Positions 51,607-61,235 of a stretch of DNA of 64,000 nucleotides are shown one piece after another. Origin of the DNA: Flavobacterium wongokense (lineage in GTDB: Bacteria; Bacteroidota; Bacteroidia; Flavobacteriales; Flavobacteriaceae); contig NZ_JAKIHP010000001.1 of the NCBI RefSeq assembly GCF_021608265.1, positions 620,001-684,000 on the forward strand. Direction: 5' to 3'. The translations under genes and the position numbers were made by a program. Each line of letters starts with the position of its first letter. Positions within the stretch are counted from its first letter, which is position 1. A model generated the notes under the pieces. It worked only from the letters and a program-made list of their open reading frames with translations, ran no database searches and was not told the origin of the DNA.

Positions 51607-54600
51607 TTATTGTTTGATTACTTTCTGGACTTTCATACCTCTTTCGGTATAAACCTTCACAAGATAAACTCCTTTAGATTTGCCTGAAAAATCGAGCGTT
51701 GTGTTAACAGCCTCCGCTGTTTTGCCCTGCAATAATCTTCCCTGGATGTCAAACAACTCCACTTTGGTTATGGTTTCTTTGGCTTCAATGTGCAATATAC
51801 TGACTACCGGAACCGGCGTCAATGCTACGGAATTGGCATCGAATTCGCTTGCACCCAAAAGCGCTACGGTTGTCGAAGTCGTATTGGTTACAATTGGAAA
51901 ATTGAAGTCAAAATAAATATCAGCGGTGTTCTCTATGGTATTTCCAAGCACCAGATTATTTTTGGTTTTTACCTTGAAAGCTACATAACCGTGGCTTCCG
52001 GGTTCATCGTCAATTTCGGCCGGAAGGTTGATGTGTTCAAATATGAATTCTACCTTATTCCCGCTAATCCTTGTAGTATGCGGATGTGAACTGCTGGTTA
52101 ACTGCAGCGAATTGATGTCAAATTTTGCCGGATCAAGAATATCCTTAACGACAATATTTTCAGCAGCAGCCGTTCCCGAATTCTGGAAGCGGATGACATA
52201 GTTTAGGTAACCTCCAACCATAGCAGGCGTAATGTGGTTTCCTTCGAGGCAGATTTTATCATTAGGATCAAAAGAACCAAAAACTTCTGTGCTCGTACTA
52301 AAGGTGTTGTCTTCAGGGGTTTCATCATTTGCCGTAGGCGAAACTGCTGCCGTAAAATTCAGAATATCGTGAATATTCACCGCTGGTGATTCTGTAGGCG
52401 AATTGACATTCAGCACAAAAGTAATCCTTCGGGTTTCAAACGGATTCAGGTTGGTAAAATCCCAGCTTAGGTTGTTCAGTGACTGGCTGGTCATCACTGG
52501 GGTTGCGCTGACAAAATCCAAAACCGCATCATCAAACTGGAAATTGACGTTTCCGGAAAGAATCTGGTTGCCCTTGTTTTTATAAATGACTTCGATTGTG
52601 AAATCAAATCCAGGCCTTGGGAAGCCGTGTGGAATTATTAATACATCTAAGTCATTGTGAACACCCAAAGCCGTGAGGCAAAAGTTTTGCGCCTGGCTAT
52701 TGTTGTTGTCATCGGCAAAATTGACTGTAGCACTCGTTGGTGAAATGCTAAAATAAGGATTTGGGAAATAAGGTGTAATTACAAAATTCCCTTGTTGGGT
52801 GAAAAAAGTATAATCTCCTGTAGTATTCGTGAATGCAGCTCCAGTCTCAACTCCATCATTGATAAACAACTTGACATCACGCATAGCGATATCTCCTGCT
52901 CCACAACCATTTCCGGTAAGATCGTAATTGATGTTTCCGGTAATTTCATTATGAAGCCCTGTTGGCTCAAAAGAGCAATATGAATTCACCTGAACATTGG
53001 AAGAAAGCGTAGTATTAAAATCGTCATCAAACGACTGCAGCCTGGAAACAATAAATTGTATTTCATCTTCATTAGCACAGATGTAGCGCAGTTGTGGGCA
53101 GTTGTTTACATAAAAGAAAAAATAATTGGTTCGTCCATTTTTTAAATTCAGGTGAACCAAATTCGGATTGTAACTTAAATCAAAATTGTTTAGATTAAAA
53201 GTCTGAGGTGTTGTGGTTGCTGCATGGCTTAAATCTATTTCTGTAAAAAGGTTGGAACTCCCTCTAAAACTCTGCAGGTTAGTCAGGTTTTGTAAATCGA
53301 TTTCCGTCAGATGATTGGATCCACATTCCAATGTAGTTAGGTTTACCAAATTCGAAACATCCAAAGTGCCTAAATTATTGTTGCTACAAAACAGGTCTGT
53401 TAAATTATTCAGTGCCGAAACATCCAGTGTCCCTAAAGGATTATTTGTAACGTTTAACCTGGTCAGATTGGTCAAAGGAGTTAGATTGATACTGGAAATG
53501 TGGTTAACGCTAAAATCGAGGTATGTTAAAGCCGTAAGCGGAGTTACATCCAACACTGCAAGCTCATTCCCATTACAGCTCAACATGGTGAGTTGGGTCA
53601 GATTGGAAATATCCAGCGAAGGAATGTCATTATACCCACAATTTAAAACCGTAAGGTTGATTAAATGGTTAACCGATAATGAAGTCAGTAAATTGGAACC
53701 ACAATTAAGTGAAGTCAAATGGGTTAATCCGGTCAAATCAAGGCTTGCAATTCCGCTGCCTGAACTATTATTCTGGTTTGAACAATCCAAAGTTTCAAGA
53801 TTTGCCATGTGGACAACTGAAAGGCTGCTTAAAAAATTCCCCGAACAGTTAAGGTTTTTGATATTGTTGGAACCTGTCGTATTTAAGGTCGTGATGTAAT
53901 CATTGGAACAATTTACATTCTGAAGGCTGGGTAAATTGGAAATGTCCAGGCTCATGATGCTATGGCACATATGACAGTCCAGAGAAACCAAATTGTTAAG
54001 CCCCGAAAGGTTAAGATTTGCTATATCATAATTAAACGAACAATCGAGCGTTTGCAAATTGGTTAACCCTGCTAATGTTAACGTAGTTAAATTATAACAG
54101 TTCGCGCAATTTAGTGAGGTCAGATTGGCCAACCCAATTAGGTTAATCCCGGTCAAACTATATGAATTCGCAACAGTAATCGCCAAAAGATTGGTGTTTG
54201 CAGTAAGATCCAAATTTACGAAGGAACTGTTTTCACAAATAAAATTCAGAAGCCCTGTATTGGTAGCAGTATTTATAGTTGTAAGATTGTGGCATGAAGA
54301 AGCAATCAGGTTTTGAAGATTGGTCAGCCCAGAAACATTCAAAGTCTGCAAATGCGAATTCATTGAGCAATCAAGCATCGTAAGATGAGTTAAGCCTGTT
54401 ACATCCAAAGCTGTTAATGTAGGGGAAGATGAAATCGTCAGGCTTTGCAGGTTTGTAAAAGAATTAATTCCCGTTGCATCGGAATAATCCCCATATTGGA
54501 TCACTATGCTTGTAACTGCAGTTGCTTCACTAACCTGGATTTCACCATCAAAATTGGTATCAATGGATGGGCTTACATACAACAATGCCGCTTTAAAGCC

Positions 54601-54681
54601 CGGATCAGGAAATGAAACTATTTGGGCTTTTGAAAATTGTGCAAAAAAAAGGAAACCACAAAGGAGTAAAGTTTTTTTCAT
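51607..54681 (-). CDS. Giant leucine-rich-repeat T9SS substrate
   Basis: 1024 aa. Signal peptide 1-19 (ending SKAQ). Residues 70-540 are about 20 leucine-rich units of 21-24 residues with an LxC at the turn (LTNLTTLECGSNHLTEIDLQ is one). Residues 575-650 look like an SdrD/Cna-B-type module; 680-790 like a DUF11-type module; 800-935 match DUF7619 (SFDPNDKICLEGNHITP ... NTADIYFDFNFPI). Residues 955-1024 are a T9SS type A sorting domain (VSILHIEAKETITKVELFDI, GVYLVKVYTERG). Predicted cell-surface adhesin or binding protein. Confidence 0.9.
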   Translation of the reverse strand: MKKTLLLCGFLFFAQFSKAQIVSFPDPGFKAALLYVSPSIDTNFDGEIQVSEATAVTSIVIQYGDYSDATGINSFTNLQSLTISSSPTLTALDVTGLTHLTMLDCSMNSHLQTLNVSGLTNLQNLIASSCHNLTTINTATNTGLLNFICENSSFVNLDLTANTNLLAITVANSYSLTGINLIGLANLTSLNCANCYNLTTLTLAGLTNLQTLDCSFNYDIANLNLSGLNNLVSLDCHMCHSIMSLDISNLPSLQNVNCSNDYITTLNTTGSNNIKNLNCSGNFLSSLSVVHMANLETLDCSNQNNSSGSGIASLDLTGLTHLTSLNCGSNLLTSLSVNHLINLTVLNCGYNDIPSLDISNLTQLTMLSCNGNELAVLDVTPLTALTYLDFSVNHISSINLTPLTNLTRLNVTNNPLGTLDVSALNNLTDLFCSNNNLGTLDVSNLVNLTTLECGSNHLTEIDLQNLTNLQSFRGSSNLFTEIDLSHAATTTPQTFNLNNFDLSYNPNLVHLNLKNGRTNYFFFYVNNCPQLRYICANEDEIQFIVSRLQSFDDDFNTTLSSNVQVNSYCSFEPTGLHNEITGNINYDLTGNGCGAGDIAMRDVKLFINDGVETGAAFTNTTGDYTFFTQQGNFVITPYFPNPYFSISPTSATVNFADDNNNSQAQNFCLTALGVHNDLDVLIIPHGFPRPGFDFTIEVIYKNKGNQILSGNVNFQFDDAVLDFVSATPVMTSQSLNNLSWDFTNLNPFETRRITFVLNVNSPTESPAVNIHDILNFTAAVSPTANDETPEDNTFSTSTEVFGSFDPNDKICLEGNHITPAMVGGYLNYVIRFQNSGTAAAENIVVKDILDPAKFDINSLQLTSSSHPHTTRISGNKVEFIFEHINLPAEIDDEPGSHGYVAFKVKTKNNLVLGNTIENTADIYFDFNFPIVTNTTSTTVALLGASEFDANSVALTPVPVVSILHIEAKETITKVELFDIQGRLLQGKTAEAVNTTLDFSGKSKGVYLVKVYTERGMKVQKVIKQ

Positions 54682-54711
54682 ATCGTTTGGTTTAGTTTGA
54701 CAGACTTAACT

Positions 54712-54719
54712 CAAAGATA
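54712..54719 (-). promoter_or_regulatory. -7 promoter element (TATCTTTG)
   Basis: Exact match on the minus strand, 30 nt before the LRR gene. Confidence 0.5.
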
Positions 54720-54757
54720 AAAAAATTTACCAATTTAAAAGACTGGAAATAAATATT

Positions 54758-57028
54758 TTACGGTTTTATAATCAACACCGAAGGAATGTCTGTCAACCAG
54801 GAAACTTCATCGTCAACTAGCTTTTTCCAGGTCTCCAAACTGAAGATTACCAAATCCTGCTGAACCAAAAATGGCTTGCTAAGTTGGTCTGGATGCAAGA
54901 CCTCGATATTGTTCTGATAGTTTTGTTCCAATGCTGATAAAGCATTTTCGACAATGAAATTATTTTTGGTATGCTCGTTATTATCCAAAATAGTAATGTG
55001 CGAATCATTATTGAAAATCAGCTTTCGGGCATAATCAATCAGAAACACATCGCCAACACTAAAAATCCCAACAAATACCTTGTCTACATTATGCAGATCC
55101 TTATCAATTAAAACTCCAAGTGGCGTTTTGGTTTTGGAAATAATCAAACGCGTCCGATCATCAAAAGGGGAATTTTCGAACAAGCCTTCCTTGCCTTTGA
55201 ATTTATCCAATAATCGGTCCGGGTTAATGATTCGGGTTGTAAAGCCCAGCACTTTCCCCAAAATGGTTCCTTCAAAAATAGATTTCCCCAATCCTACCAG
55301 TACCAAATCGTATTTTCCTTCCTGCGCGATGTCGGCAATATCGGTTTCCATATCATTGGTAGCCTTAAAAATGGTCGTGATTTTTTGATCCAGTTTTTTG
55401 GACTCCTTTGCTATGGGTTCAAAAGTCAGGTTTTCATATTCCTGTAGATTATAGGAATGCATCTCGTCGCTCACCGTTAAATGCATCGCAGTAATATTGG
55501 CCTTGTCTTTTTCCTTTTTGATTAAACTATTGGCAAGGCGAAGCAGTGATTTGCCTTTTTCATTGTTCCCAAACGATATCAGGATATTGAAATCGGAGCT
55601 CCTTTTAACCTCCGAAGGAATGATGGCGTCTTTGGTTTTAAAGATAAAATTGATAATGTCCAAGGCCGGACCTGTCATAAAAGTGGTAATCAATGCCATG
55701 ATTACCATCATCGTAAATACTTTTGGTGAAAGCACTCCCAACTCATATCCAATGTTCAGCACGACCAGTTCCATCAATCCACGTGTGTTCATCAAGGCTC
55801 CAATGGTTAAACTATCACGCCAGTTCTGACCAACAAATCTCGCCGCCAAAGCGCTTCCGAAAAATTTCCCGGCAACGGCAACCAGAATGATATATCCGGT
55901 CACTTTCCACAAATAAGGCTCGTTGATTAAGCCAATTTCTGTTCTCAATCCGGTAAAAACAAAGAACAACGGCAGCAACAAAATCACCGAAACGTCTTCA
56001 ACCTTTTCGATAAAAATATTCCTGAATTTTGTGATGTCCGGCATTATTGCCCCCATCATAAAAGCGCCAAACAAGGCGTGGATGCCAATAATTTCGGTAA
56101 GGTAAGAGGAAACTATCAGGGTCAGCATAAAGATGGCCACCACTGATTTTTTGATATTGTCTTTTTTGGCGTACAAATCCCCAACGCGCTTTAAAAAAGG
56201 CTTTACAACAAACATCATAGCCATGACATACAAAATCGCAAGCCCAATAACGTAAAGCGAACTCACAAAACTTCCTGCCTTAACGATGGCAATTACAACC
56301 GCCAGTATACACCAGGCCGTAATGTCATCGGCAGCAGCACAGGTAATTACGATGGTACCCAATTTGGTTTTATGGATTCCCCGCTCCTGAACAATTCGCG
56401 CCAAAACCGGAAATGCCGTTATGCTCATCGCAATTCCCATAAACAAACTAAAGGACAGGAATTCTATGCCTGCAGGAGCAAACTGATGATAGATATAATA
56501 AGATAATCCAATACCTAAGGCAAATGGAATTACAATACTCGCATGGCTGATAACTACGGCTTCATTGGCTTTATTTTTCAGGACTTTCAAGTCTAGTTCC
56601 ATGCCAATCACAAACATAAAAAGGATTAATCCAATCTGGCTCAGCAATTGAAGATTTCCAAGAGAACCATCGGGAAAAAGAGCATCTTTCATATCGGGAA
56701 AATACAATCCGAAGAGTGAGGGGCCAAGAACAATTCCGGCAATGATTTCACCAATAACTGAAGGCTGTCCAATCTTCCTGAAAACCCAGCCAAAGATTCG
56801 GGCAACCAAAACAATTGTGATGATTTGGAAAAGCAATAAGGCTAACGGATGCTGTAAATTATGGAATAATGAGGAAAGAAACTGAACCCACTGACTGTCT
56901 GTTGAAGCTGGAGAAACTATTTTTCTGCCTACTTCCAGTAATTTCCCCTGTTCAACAATCCAATACATCAGCCAGGTAAAGCCTCCAATAATGAACAGAT
57001 AGAATAAAGTGTTTTTAAAATTTCTCAT
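54758..57028 (-). CDS. Cation/proton antiporter with C-terminal USP-like domain
   Basis: 756 aa. One extra N-terminal helix, then the Na+/H+ exchanger (KefB/CPA2) domain with about 12 helices: FGWVFRKIGQPSVIGEIIAG, CAAADDITAWCILA (the DD ion-binding aspartates) and MNTRGLMELVVLNIG. From about 480 the cytoplasmic part resembles two universal-stress-like units (NILISFGNNEKGKSLLRLAN, DLVLVGLGKSIFEG). Probably exchanges K+ or Na+ for H+ under stress; the USP-like tail suggests nucleotide control. Confidence 0.9.
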   Translation of the reverse strand: MRNFKNTLFYLFIIGGFTWLMYWIVEQGKLLEVGRKIVSPASTDSQWVQFLSSLFHNLQHPLALLLFQIITIVLVARIFGWVFRKIGQPSVIGEIIAGIVLGPSLFGLYFPDMKDALFPDGSLGNLQLLSQIGLILFMFVIGMELDLKVLKNKANEAVVISHASIVIPFALGIGLSYYIYHQFAPAGIEFLSFSLFMGIAMSITAFPVLARIVQERGIHKTKLGTIVITCAAADDITAWCILAVVIAIVKAGSFVSSLYVIGLAILYVMAMMFVVKPFLKRVGDLYAKKDNIKKSVVAIFMLTLIVSSYLTEIIGIHALFGAFMMGAIMPDITKFRNIFIEKVEDVSVILLLPLFFVFTGLRTEIGLINEPYLWKVTGYIILVAVAGKFFGSALAARFVGQNWRDSLTIGALMNTRGLMELVVLNIGYELGVLSPKVFTMMVIMALITTFMTGPALDIINFIFKTKDAIIPSEVKRSSDFNILISFGNNEKGKSLLRLANSLIKKEKDKANITAMHLTVSDEMHSYNLQEYENLTFEPIAKESKKLDQKITTIFKATNDMETDIADIAQEGKYDLVLVGLGKSIFEGTILGKVLGFTTRIINPDRLLDKFKGKEGLFENSPFDDRTRLIISKTKTPLGVLIDKDLHNVDKVFVGIFSVGDVFLIDYARKLIFNNDSHITILDNNEHTKNNFIVENALSALEQNYQNNIEVLHPDQLSKPFLVQQDLVIFSLETWKKLVDDEVSWLTDIPSVLIIKP

Positions 57029-57184
57029 CCGGTGTTGTGTTGTTCTGCTTACAAATATGGTAAAAAGCTGCCTATTTTTTTAATTTTTTTTGAAGGAATA
57101 ACAATTATTTAAATTTCCAGGTTTAAACGGTTAAAAATTAAACAAATCTTTTGCAAAACACTTCCCATTTATGGCTGTTTTAAT

Positions 57185-57192
57185 TACCTTTG
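57185..57192 (+). promoter_or_regulatory. -7 promoter element (TACCTTTG)
   Basis: Exact match 19 nt before the MMPL-type transporter gene. Confidence 0.55.
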
Positions 57193-57211
57193 CAACCGTT
57201 TTTAAAATAAA

Positions 57212-59650
57212 ATGAAGAAGAAAATAACAGCCGGTTTTTGGGAATTTCTCGCAGGAATTATTCTAAGGAATAGAATAGTCATCAGCGTGGGGATTGTACT
57301 ATTGACCGTATTCCTGGCAATGCAGTGGAAAAATGTAGGCATGACCTACAACGAAGCCAATTTATTGCCAAAACACCACAAAGCAAATAAGGATTACACC
57401 CAGTTCCTGAATGTCTTTGGCGAAGAAGGAAATTTAGTCGTAATCGGCATCAAGGATAAGGCATTTTTTACTCCAAAAGCCTACAAGGCTTGGAATGAAA
57501 TGATGACCAATTTAAAATCGCACAAAGAGATTGAATTGGTAGTTTCGCTGAACGATTTAAAGAAACTGCAAAAAAACGATACGCTCGAAAAGTTTGAGCT
57601 GGTACCACTTCTTGATCAAAAAAAGACCACTGACCCAGCCTATTTGGCAGAAATCAGAAGGCAGCTTTTTAACGATCTGCCTTTTTATGAAGGTTTGCTT
57701 TTCAATAAAAAATCGGGAAGCATTCGCTCTGCGATTTACATCAACAAAAAGGTCGTTAACTCTCCGGTTCGGAAGGAATTCATCCTGAATGTCCTGGTTC
57801 CCGAAGTAGAAAAATTTGAAAAAACAACCGGAATCGACCTGAAAGTTTCGGGCATGCCTTATATCCGAACCATCAACACCGAGAACATGAAAGGTGAAAT
57901 TGGGCTGTTTATTGGCGCTGCCTTATTCATCACCTCTTTGATTTTCTTCCTGTTTTTCCGTTCGCACCGCGCCACATTTATTTCAATCTGTATTTTGATT
58001 GTTGGTGTAATGTGGTCGTTTGGAACCCTTGGATTATTCCATTACAAAATCACGATTTTGACGGCAATCATTCCGCCGTTGATTATCGTTATCGGAATTA
58101 CGAATTGCATTTTCCTCATCAATAAATACCAACAGGAAATCAAGATACACCGCAACCAGGCGAAGGCTTTACAGCGGGTAATTTCCAAAATCGGGGTTTC
58201 AACACTGATGACAAACGTGACTACGGCGATTGGTTTTGCAACCTTTATGATTACGGGTAATGATTTGTTGTACGAATTCGGATTAGTGACTTCAATCAAT
58301 GTGATTTCTGTTTACCTGCTAACGTTGATGGTGGTCCCGATTGTGTACAGTTTTATGCCATTGCCAAAGGAAAAACACCTGAACCATTTGAGCAAAACCT
58401 ACCTTTCGTCTATATTGGATTGGGTTGAAAGACATGTTAAATTCAAACGAAAACTGATTTACAGCATCTACGGATTGCTGCTTGTTTTCAGTGTTATTGG
58501 AGTTTCCCAAATGAAGGTTTCGGGAAGTTTGATTGGCGAAATGCCCAAAAGTGCTTCGTTTTTCAAGGATATTATTTTCTTCGAAAAGGAATTCAATGGT
58601 GTAATGCCTTTGGAAATCATGATTGACACCAAACGCAAGAAAGGTGTGATGAAATCGTCTACTTTACGGAAAATGGATGAACTGCAAAAGACAATTGACA
58701 GCATTCCCGAACTTTCAAAACCGGTTTCGATTGTCAACCTGGTAAAGTATTCGAAGCAGGCTTTCTATAATGGAAATCCGGAATATTATGAATTGCCAAG
58801 TTCGCAGGAACAGGCTTTTATACTTTCGTATGCCAAAAATGCAACCAAAGGTTCCAAGGACAATATCATGAAAAGCTATGTCGATTCAACGGGACGCTAT
58901 GCCCGAATCACAACTTTCATGAAAGACATCGGAACCGAGGAAATGGCAAAAATTGAAAAGGATTTACATGCAAAAATTGACAAGATTTTCCCAAAAGACG
59001 GCTACGAAGTTACCTTAACCGGAAAGGCATTGGTGTTCCAAAAAGGAACCACTTACTTGGTTGGAAACCTTGTAGAATCACTGATATTCGCCATTTTATT
59101 AATCGCTTTACTGATGGCCTACATGTTCCGTTCGTGGAAAATGATTTTTGCTTCGGTAGTGACGAATATTTTACCGCTTTGCATCACATCTGGACTGATG
59201 GGCTATTTCGGAATTCCATTAAAACCATCAACGATTTTGGTATTCAGCATTGCCTTCGGGATTTCGGTTGACAATGCCATTCAGTTTATGGCAAAATACC
59301 GTCATGACTTAATCCAGAATGGCGGAAAAATTGAAAAAGCGGTTGTAAGTGCCTTGCGCGAAACCGGAGTCAGCACATTTTACACTTCTGTTGTTTTAAT
59401 ATTTGGTTTTGCTATTTTTACGTTATCAAGTTTTGGAGGAACAATAGCTTTGGGAGGATTGATTTCGGTAACACTGACCTTTGCAATGTTTGCCAATTTA
59501 GTAGTGCTTCCTGCTTTGGTTTTGACAACTGAAGGCTGGAGTGGTAAAAAGAAACTGACTAAAAAAGAACTTAAGGAAGAAGAGATTGGCATCAACATTT
59601 ATCGTGACAACAATGACGAGGATGCAGATGACCATTCAGAAGAAGAATAA
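57212..59650 (+). CDS. MMPL/RND-family transporter
   Basis: 812 aa with 12 helices in two halves. Each half has a large periplasmic loop (about 45-225 and 440-620), the RND plan. Motifs: FISICILIVGVMWSFGTLGL and NVTTAIGFATFMITGNDLLYE in the first half; FSIAFGISVDNAIQFMAKYR, with the intramembrane Asp, in the second. MMPL members of this length export lipids or hydrophobic molecules (HpnN-like). No periplasmic adaptor gene is adjacent. Acidic cytoplasmic tail (NNDEDADDHSEEE). Confidence 0.9.
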   Translation: MKKKITAGFWEFLAGIILRNRIVISVGIVLLTVFLAMQWKNVGMTYNEANLLPKHHKANKDYTQFLNVFGEEGNLVVIGIKDKAFFTPKAYKAWNEMMTNLKSHKEIELVVSLNDLKKLQKNDTLEKFELVPLLDQKKTTDPAYLAEIRRQLFNDLPFYEGLLFNKKSGSIRSAIYINKKVVNSPVRKEFILNVLVPEVEKFEKTTGIDLKVSGMPYIRTINTENMKGEIGLFIGAALFITSLIFFLFFRSHRATFISICILIVGVMWSFGTLGLFHYKITILTAIIPPLIIVIGITNCIFLINKYQQEIKIHRNQAKALQRVISKIGVSTLMTNVTTAIGFATFMITGNDLLYEFGLVTSINVISVYLLTLMVVPIVYSFMPLPKEKHLNHLSKTYLSSILDWVERHVKFKRKLIYSIYGLLLVFSVIGVSQMKVSGSLIGEMPKSASFFKDIIFFEKEFNGVMPLEIMIDTKRKKGVMKSSTLRKMDELQKTIDSIPELSKPVSIVNLVKYSKQAFYNGNPEYYELPSSQEQAFILSYAKNATKGSKDNIMKSYVDSTGRYARITTFMKDIGTEEMAKIEKDLHAKIDKIFPKDGYEVTLTGKALVFQKGTTYLVGNLVESLIFAILLIALLMAYMFRSWKMIFASVVTNILPLCITSGLMGYFGIPLKPSTILVFSIAFGISVDNAIQFMAKYRHDLIQNGGKIEKAVVSALRETGVSTFYTSVVLIFGFAIFTLSSFGGTIALGGLISVTLTFAMFANLVVLPALVLTTEGWSGKKKLTKKELKEEEIGINIYRDNNDEDADDHSEEE

Positions 59651-59652
59651 TT

Positions 59653-59660
59653 TATATTTG
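59653..59660 (+). promoter_or_regulatory. -7 promoter element (TATATTTG) of asnS
   Basis: Exact match 17 nt before asnS. Confidence 0.55.
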
Positions 59661-59677
59661 TAAAAATTAATTTTATA

Positions 59678-61111
59678 ATGAAACATACAAAAGTTAAAAG
59701 CTTACTAAGCAGCGGAACAACAATTTCAGAGGTAAATGCAAAAGGTTGGGTAAGGACTTTTAGGAATAATCAATTTATAGCGTTGAACGATGGTTCAACA
59801 ATTAACAATATCCAGTGTGTGGTTGATTTTGAAAACACGCCTGAGGAAACTTTAAAAAGAATTACAACCGGAGCTGCAGTTTCGGTAACCGGAGCTTTGG
59901 TTGAAAGCCAGGGCGCTGGTCAGAAATACGAAATCCAGGTTTCTAAATTAGAGATTTTGGGTGATTCTGATGCCGAAAAATTTCCAATGCAGCCAAAGAA
60001 ACACTCGTTGGAATTTCTACGTGAAAATGCGCATTTAAGAGTTAGGACAAATGCTTTCGGAGCGATTATGCGGGTGCGTTCGGTTTTGGCTCATGCGGTT
60101 CATACTTATTTCCAGGAAAAAGGGTTTGTATATGTAAACACACCTGTAATTACGGGTGCCGATGCTGAAGGTGCAGGAGAGATGTTCCAGGTAACTGCGT
60201 TGCCATTGGATAATCTTCCAAAAAATGAAGAAGGAAAAATCGATTATAAAAAAGATTTTTTTGGGAAATCTACCAACCTTACCGTTTCAGGCCAGCTGGA
60301 AGGAGAAACCTATGCTATGGCATTGGGGCAGATTTATACTTTCGGACCGACTTTCCGAGCTGAAAATTCAAACACTTCGCGTCACTTAGCCGAGTTCTGG
60401 ATGATTGAGCCCGAAGTGGCTTTCAATGATTTGGATGACAATATGGATCTGGCCGAAGACTTTATCCAGTTTGTGATTAAATATGCAATGGACAAATGCC
60501 AGGATGATTTGAAGTTTTTGGAAGGCCGTTTATTGGACGAGGAAAAATCAAAACCACAGGCAGAACGAAGCGAAATGGCATTATTGGAAAAACTGAACTT
60601 CGTTTTGGAAAACAATTTCAAACGTGTTTCGTATACGGAAGCCATTGATATTTTAAGGGATTCCACTCCGAATAAAAAGAAGAAATTCCAATACATCATC
60701 AACGAATGGGGCGCTGACTTACAATCGGAGCACGAGCGTTTCCTTGTGGAAAAACATTTCAAATCGCCGGTGATTGTTTACGATTACCCAGCGAATATCA
60801 AATCGTTTTACATGCGTATGAATGAGGACAATAAAACCGTTGCCGCAATGGACATCCTTTTCCCTGGAATCGGAGAAATTGTTGGTGGTTCACAAAGGGA
60901 AGAGCGTTATGATGTTTTGGTTGAAAAAATGAGAACCATTGGTATTGACGAAGAGGAACTTTGGTGGTATTTGGATACCCGAAGATTCGGTTCTGCAGTA
61001 CACTCAGGTTTCGGATTAGGATTTGAACGATTGGTATTATTTGTAACGGGAATGACTAACATCCGTGACGTAATTCCTTTCCCAAGAACTCCACAAAACG
61101 CAGAATTTTAA
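59678..61111 (+). CDS. asnS: Asparaginyl-tRNA synthetase
   Basis: 477 aa. Class II synthetase: N-terminal OB-fold ([18 protein letters not shown]), motif 2 in [25 protein letters not shown], motif 3 in [21 protein letters not shown]. The C-terminal IPFPRTP(Q)NAEF is typical of AsnS rather than AspS. Has its own promoter. Confidence 0.97.
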   Translation: MKHTKVKSLLSSGTTISEVNAKGWVRTFRNNQFIALNDGSTINNIQCVVDFENTPEETLKRITTGAAVSVTGALVESQGAGQKYEIQVSKLEILGDSDAEKFPMQPKKHSLEFLRENAHLRVRTNAFGAIMRVRSVLAHAVHTYFQEKGFVYVNTPVITGADAEGAGEMFQVTALPLDNLPKNEEGKIDYKKDFFGKSTNLTVSGQLEGETYAMALGQIYTFGPTFRAENSNTSRHLAEFWMIEPEVAFNDLDDNMDLAEDFIQFVIKYAMDKCQDDLKFLEGRLLDEEKSKPQAERSEMALLEKLNFVLENNFKRVSYTEAIDILRDSTPNKKKKFQYIINEWGADLQSEHERFLVEKHFKSPVIVYDYPANIKSFYMRMNEDNKTVAAMDILFPGIGEIVGGSQREERYDVLVEKMRTIGIDEEELWWYLDTRRFGSAVHSGFGLGFERLVLFVTGMTNIRDVIPFPRTPQNAEF

Positions 61112-61117
61112 TTTTGA

Positions 61118-61145
61118 GTTACAAAGTAGCAGAGTTACAAAGTTT
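61118..61145 (+). repeat. 8-nt repeat in opposite orientation, upstream of rpoN
   Basis: TTACAAAG, TAGCAGAG, TTACAAAG units, the inverse of the leader repeat at 61195-61230. The two blocks together can fold as a long interrupted stem around a 49-nt centre. Confidence 0.7.
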
Positions 61146-61194
61146 GTAGCTGGAGAAGTCAAAATTTATTAAATTTAATCCATAAACAAGAGGA

Positions 61195-61230
61195 ACTTTG
61201 CCACTTTGCGGCTTTGCCACTCTGAAACTT
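61195..61230 (+). repeat. 8-nt tandem repeat leader, copy at rpoN
   Basis: Toward rpoN: ACTTTGCC, ACTTTGCG, GCTTTGCC, ACTCTGAA, ACTT, then A-run and ATG. Matches the FNR-like gene leader unit for unit, ACTCTG-unit and terminal ACTTAAAA included. Confidence 0.8.
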
Positions 61231-61235
61231 AAAAA

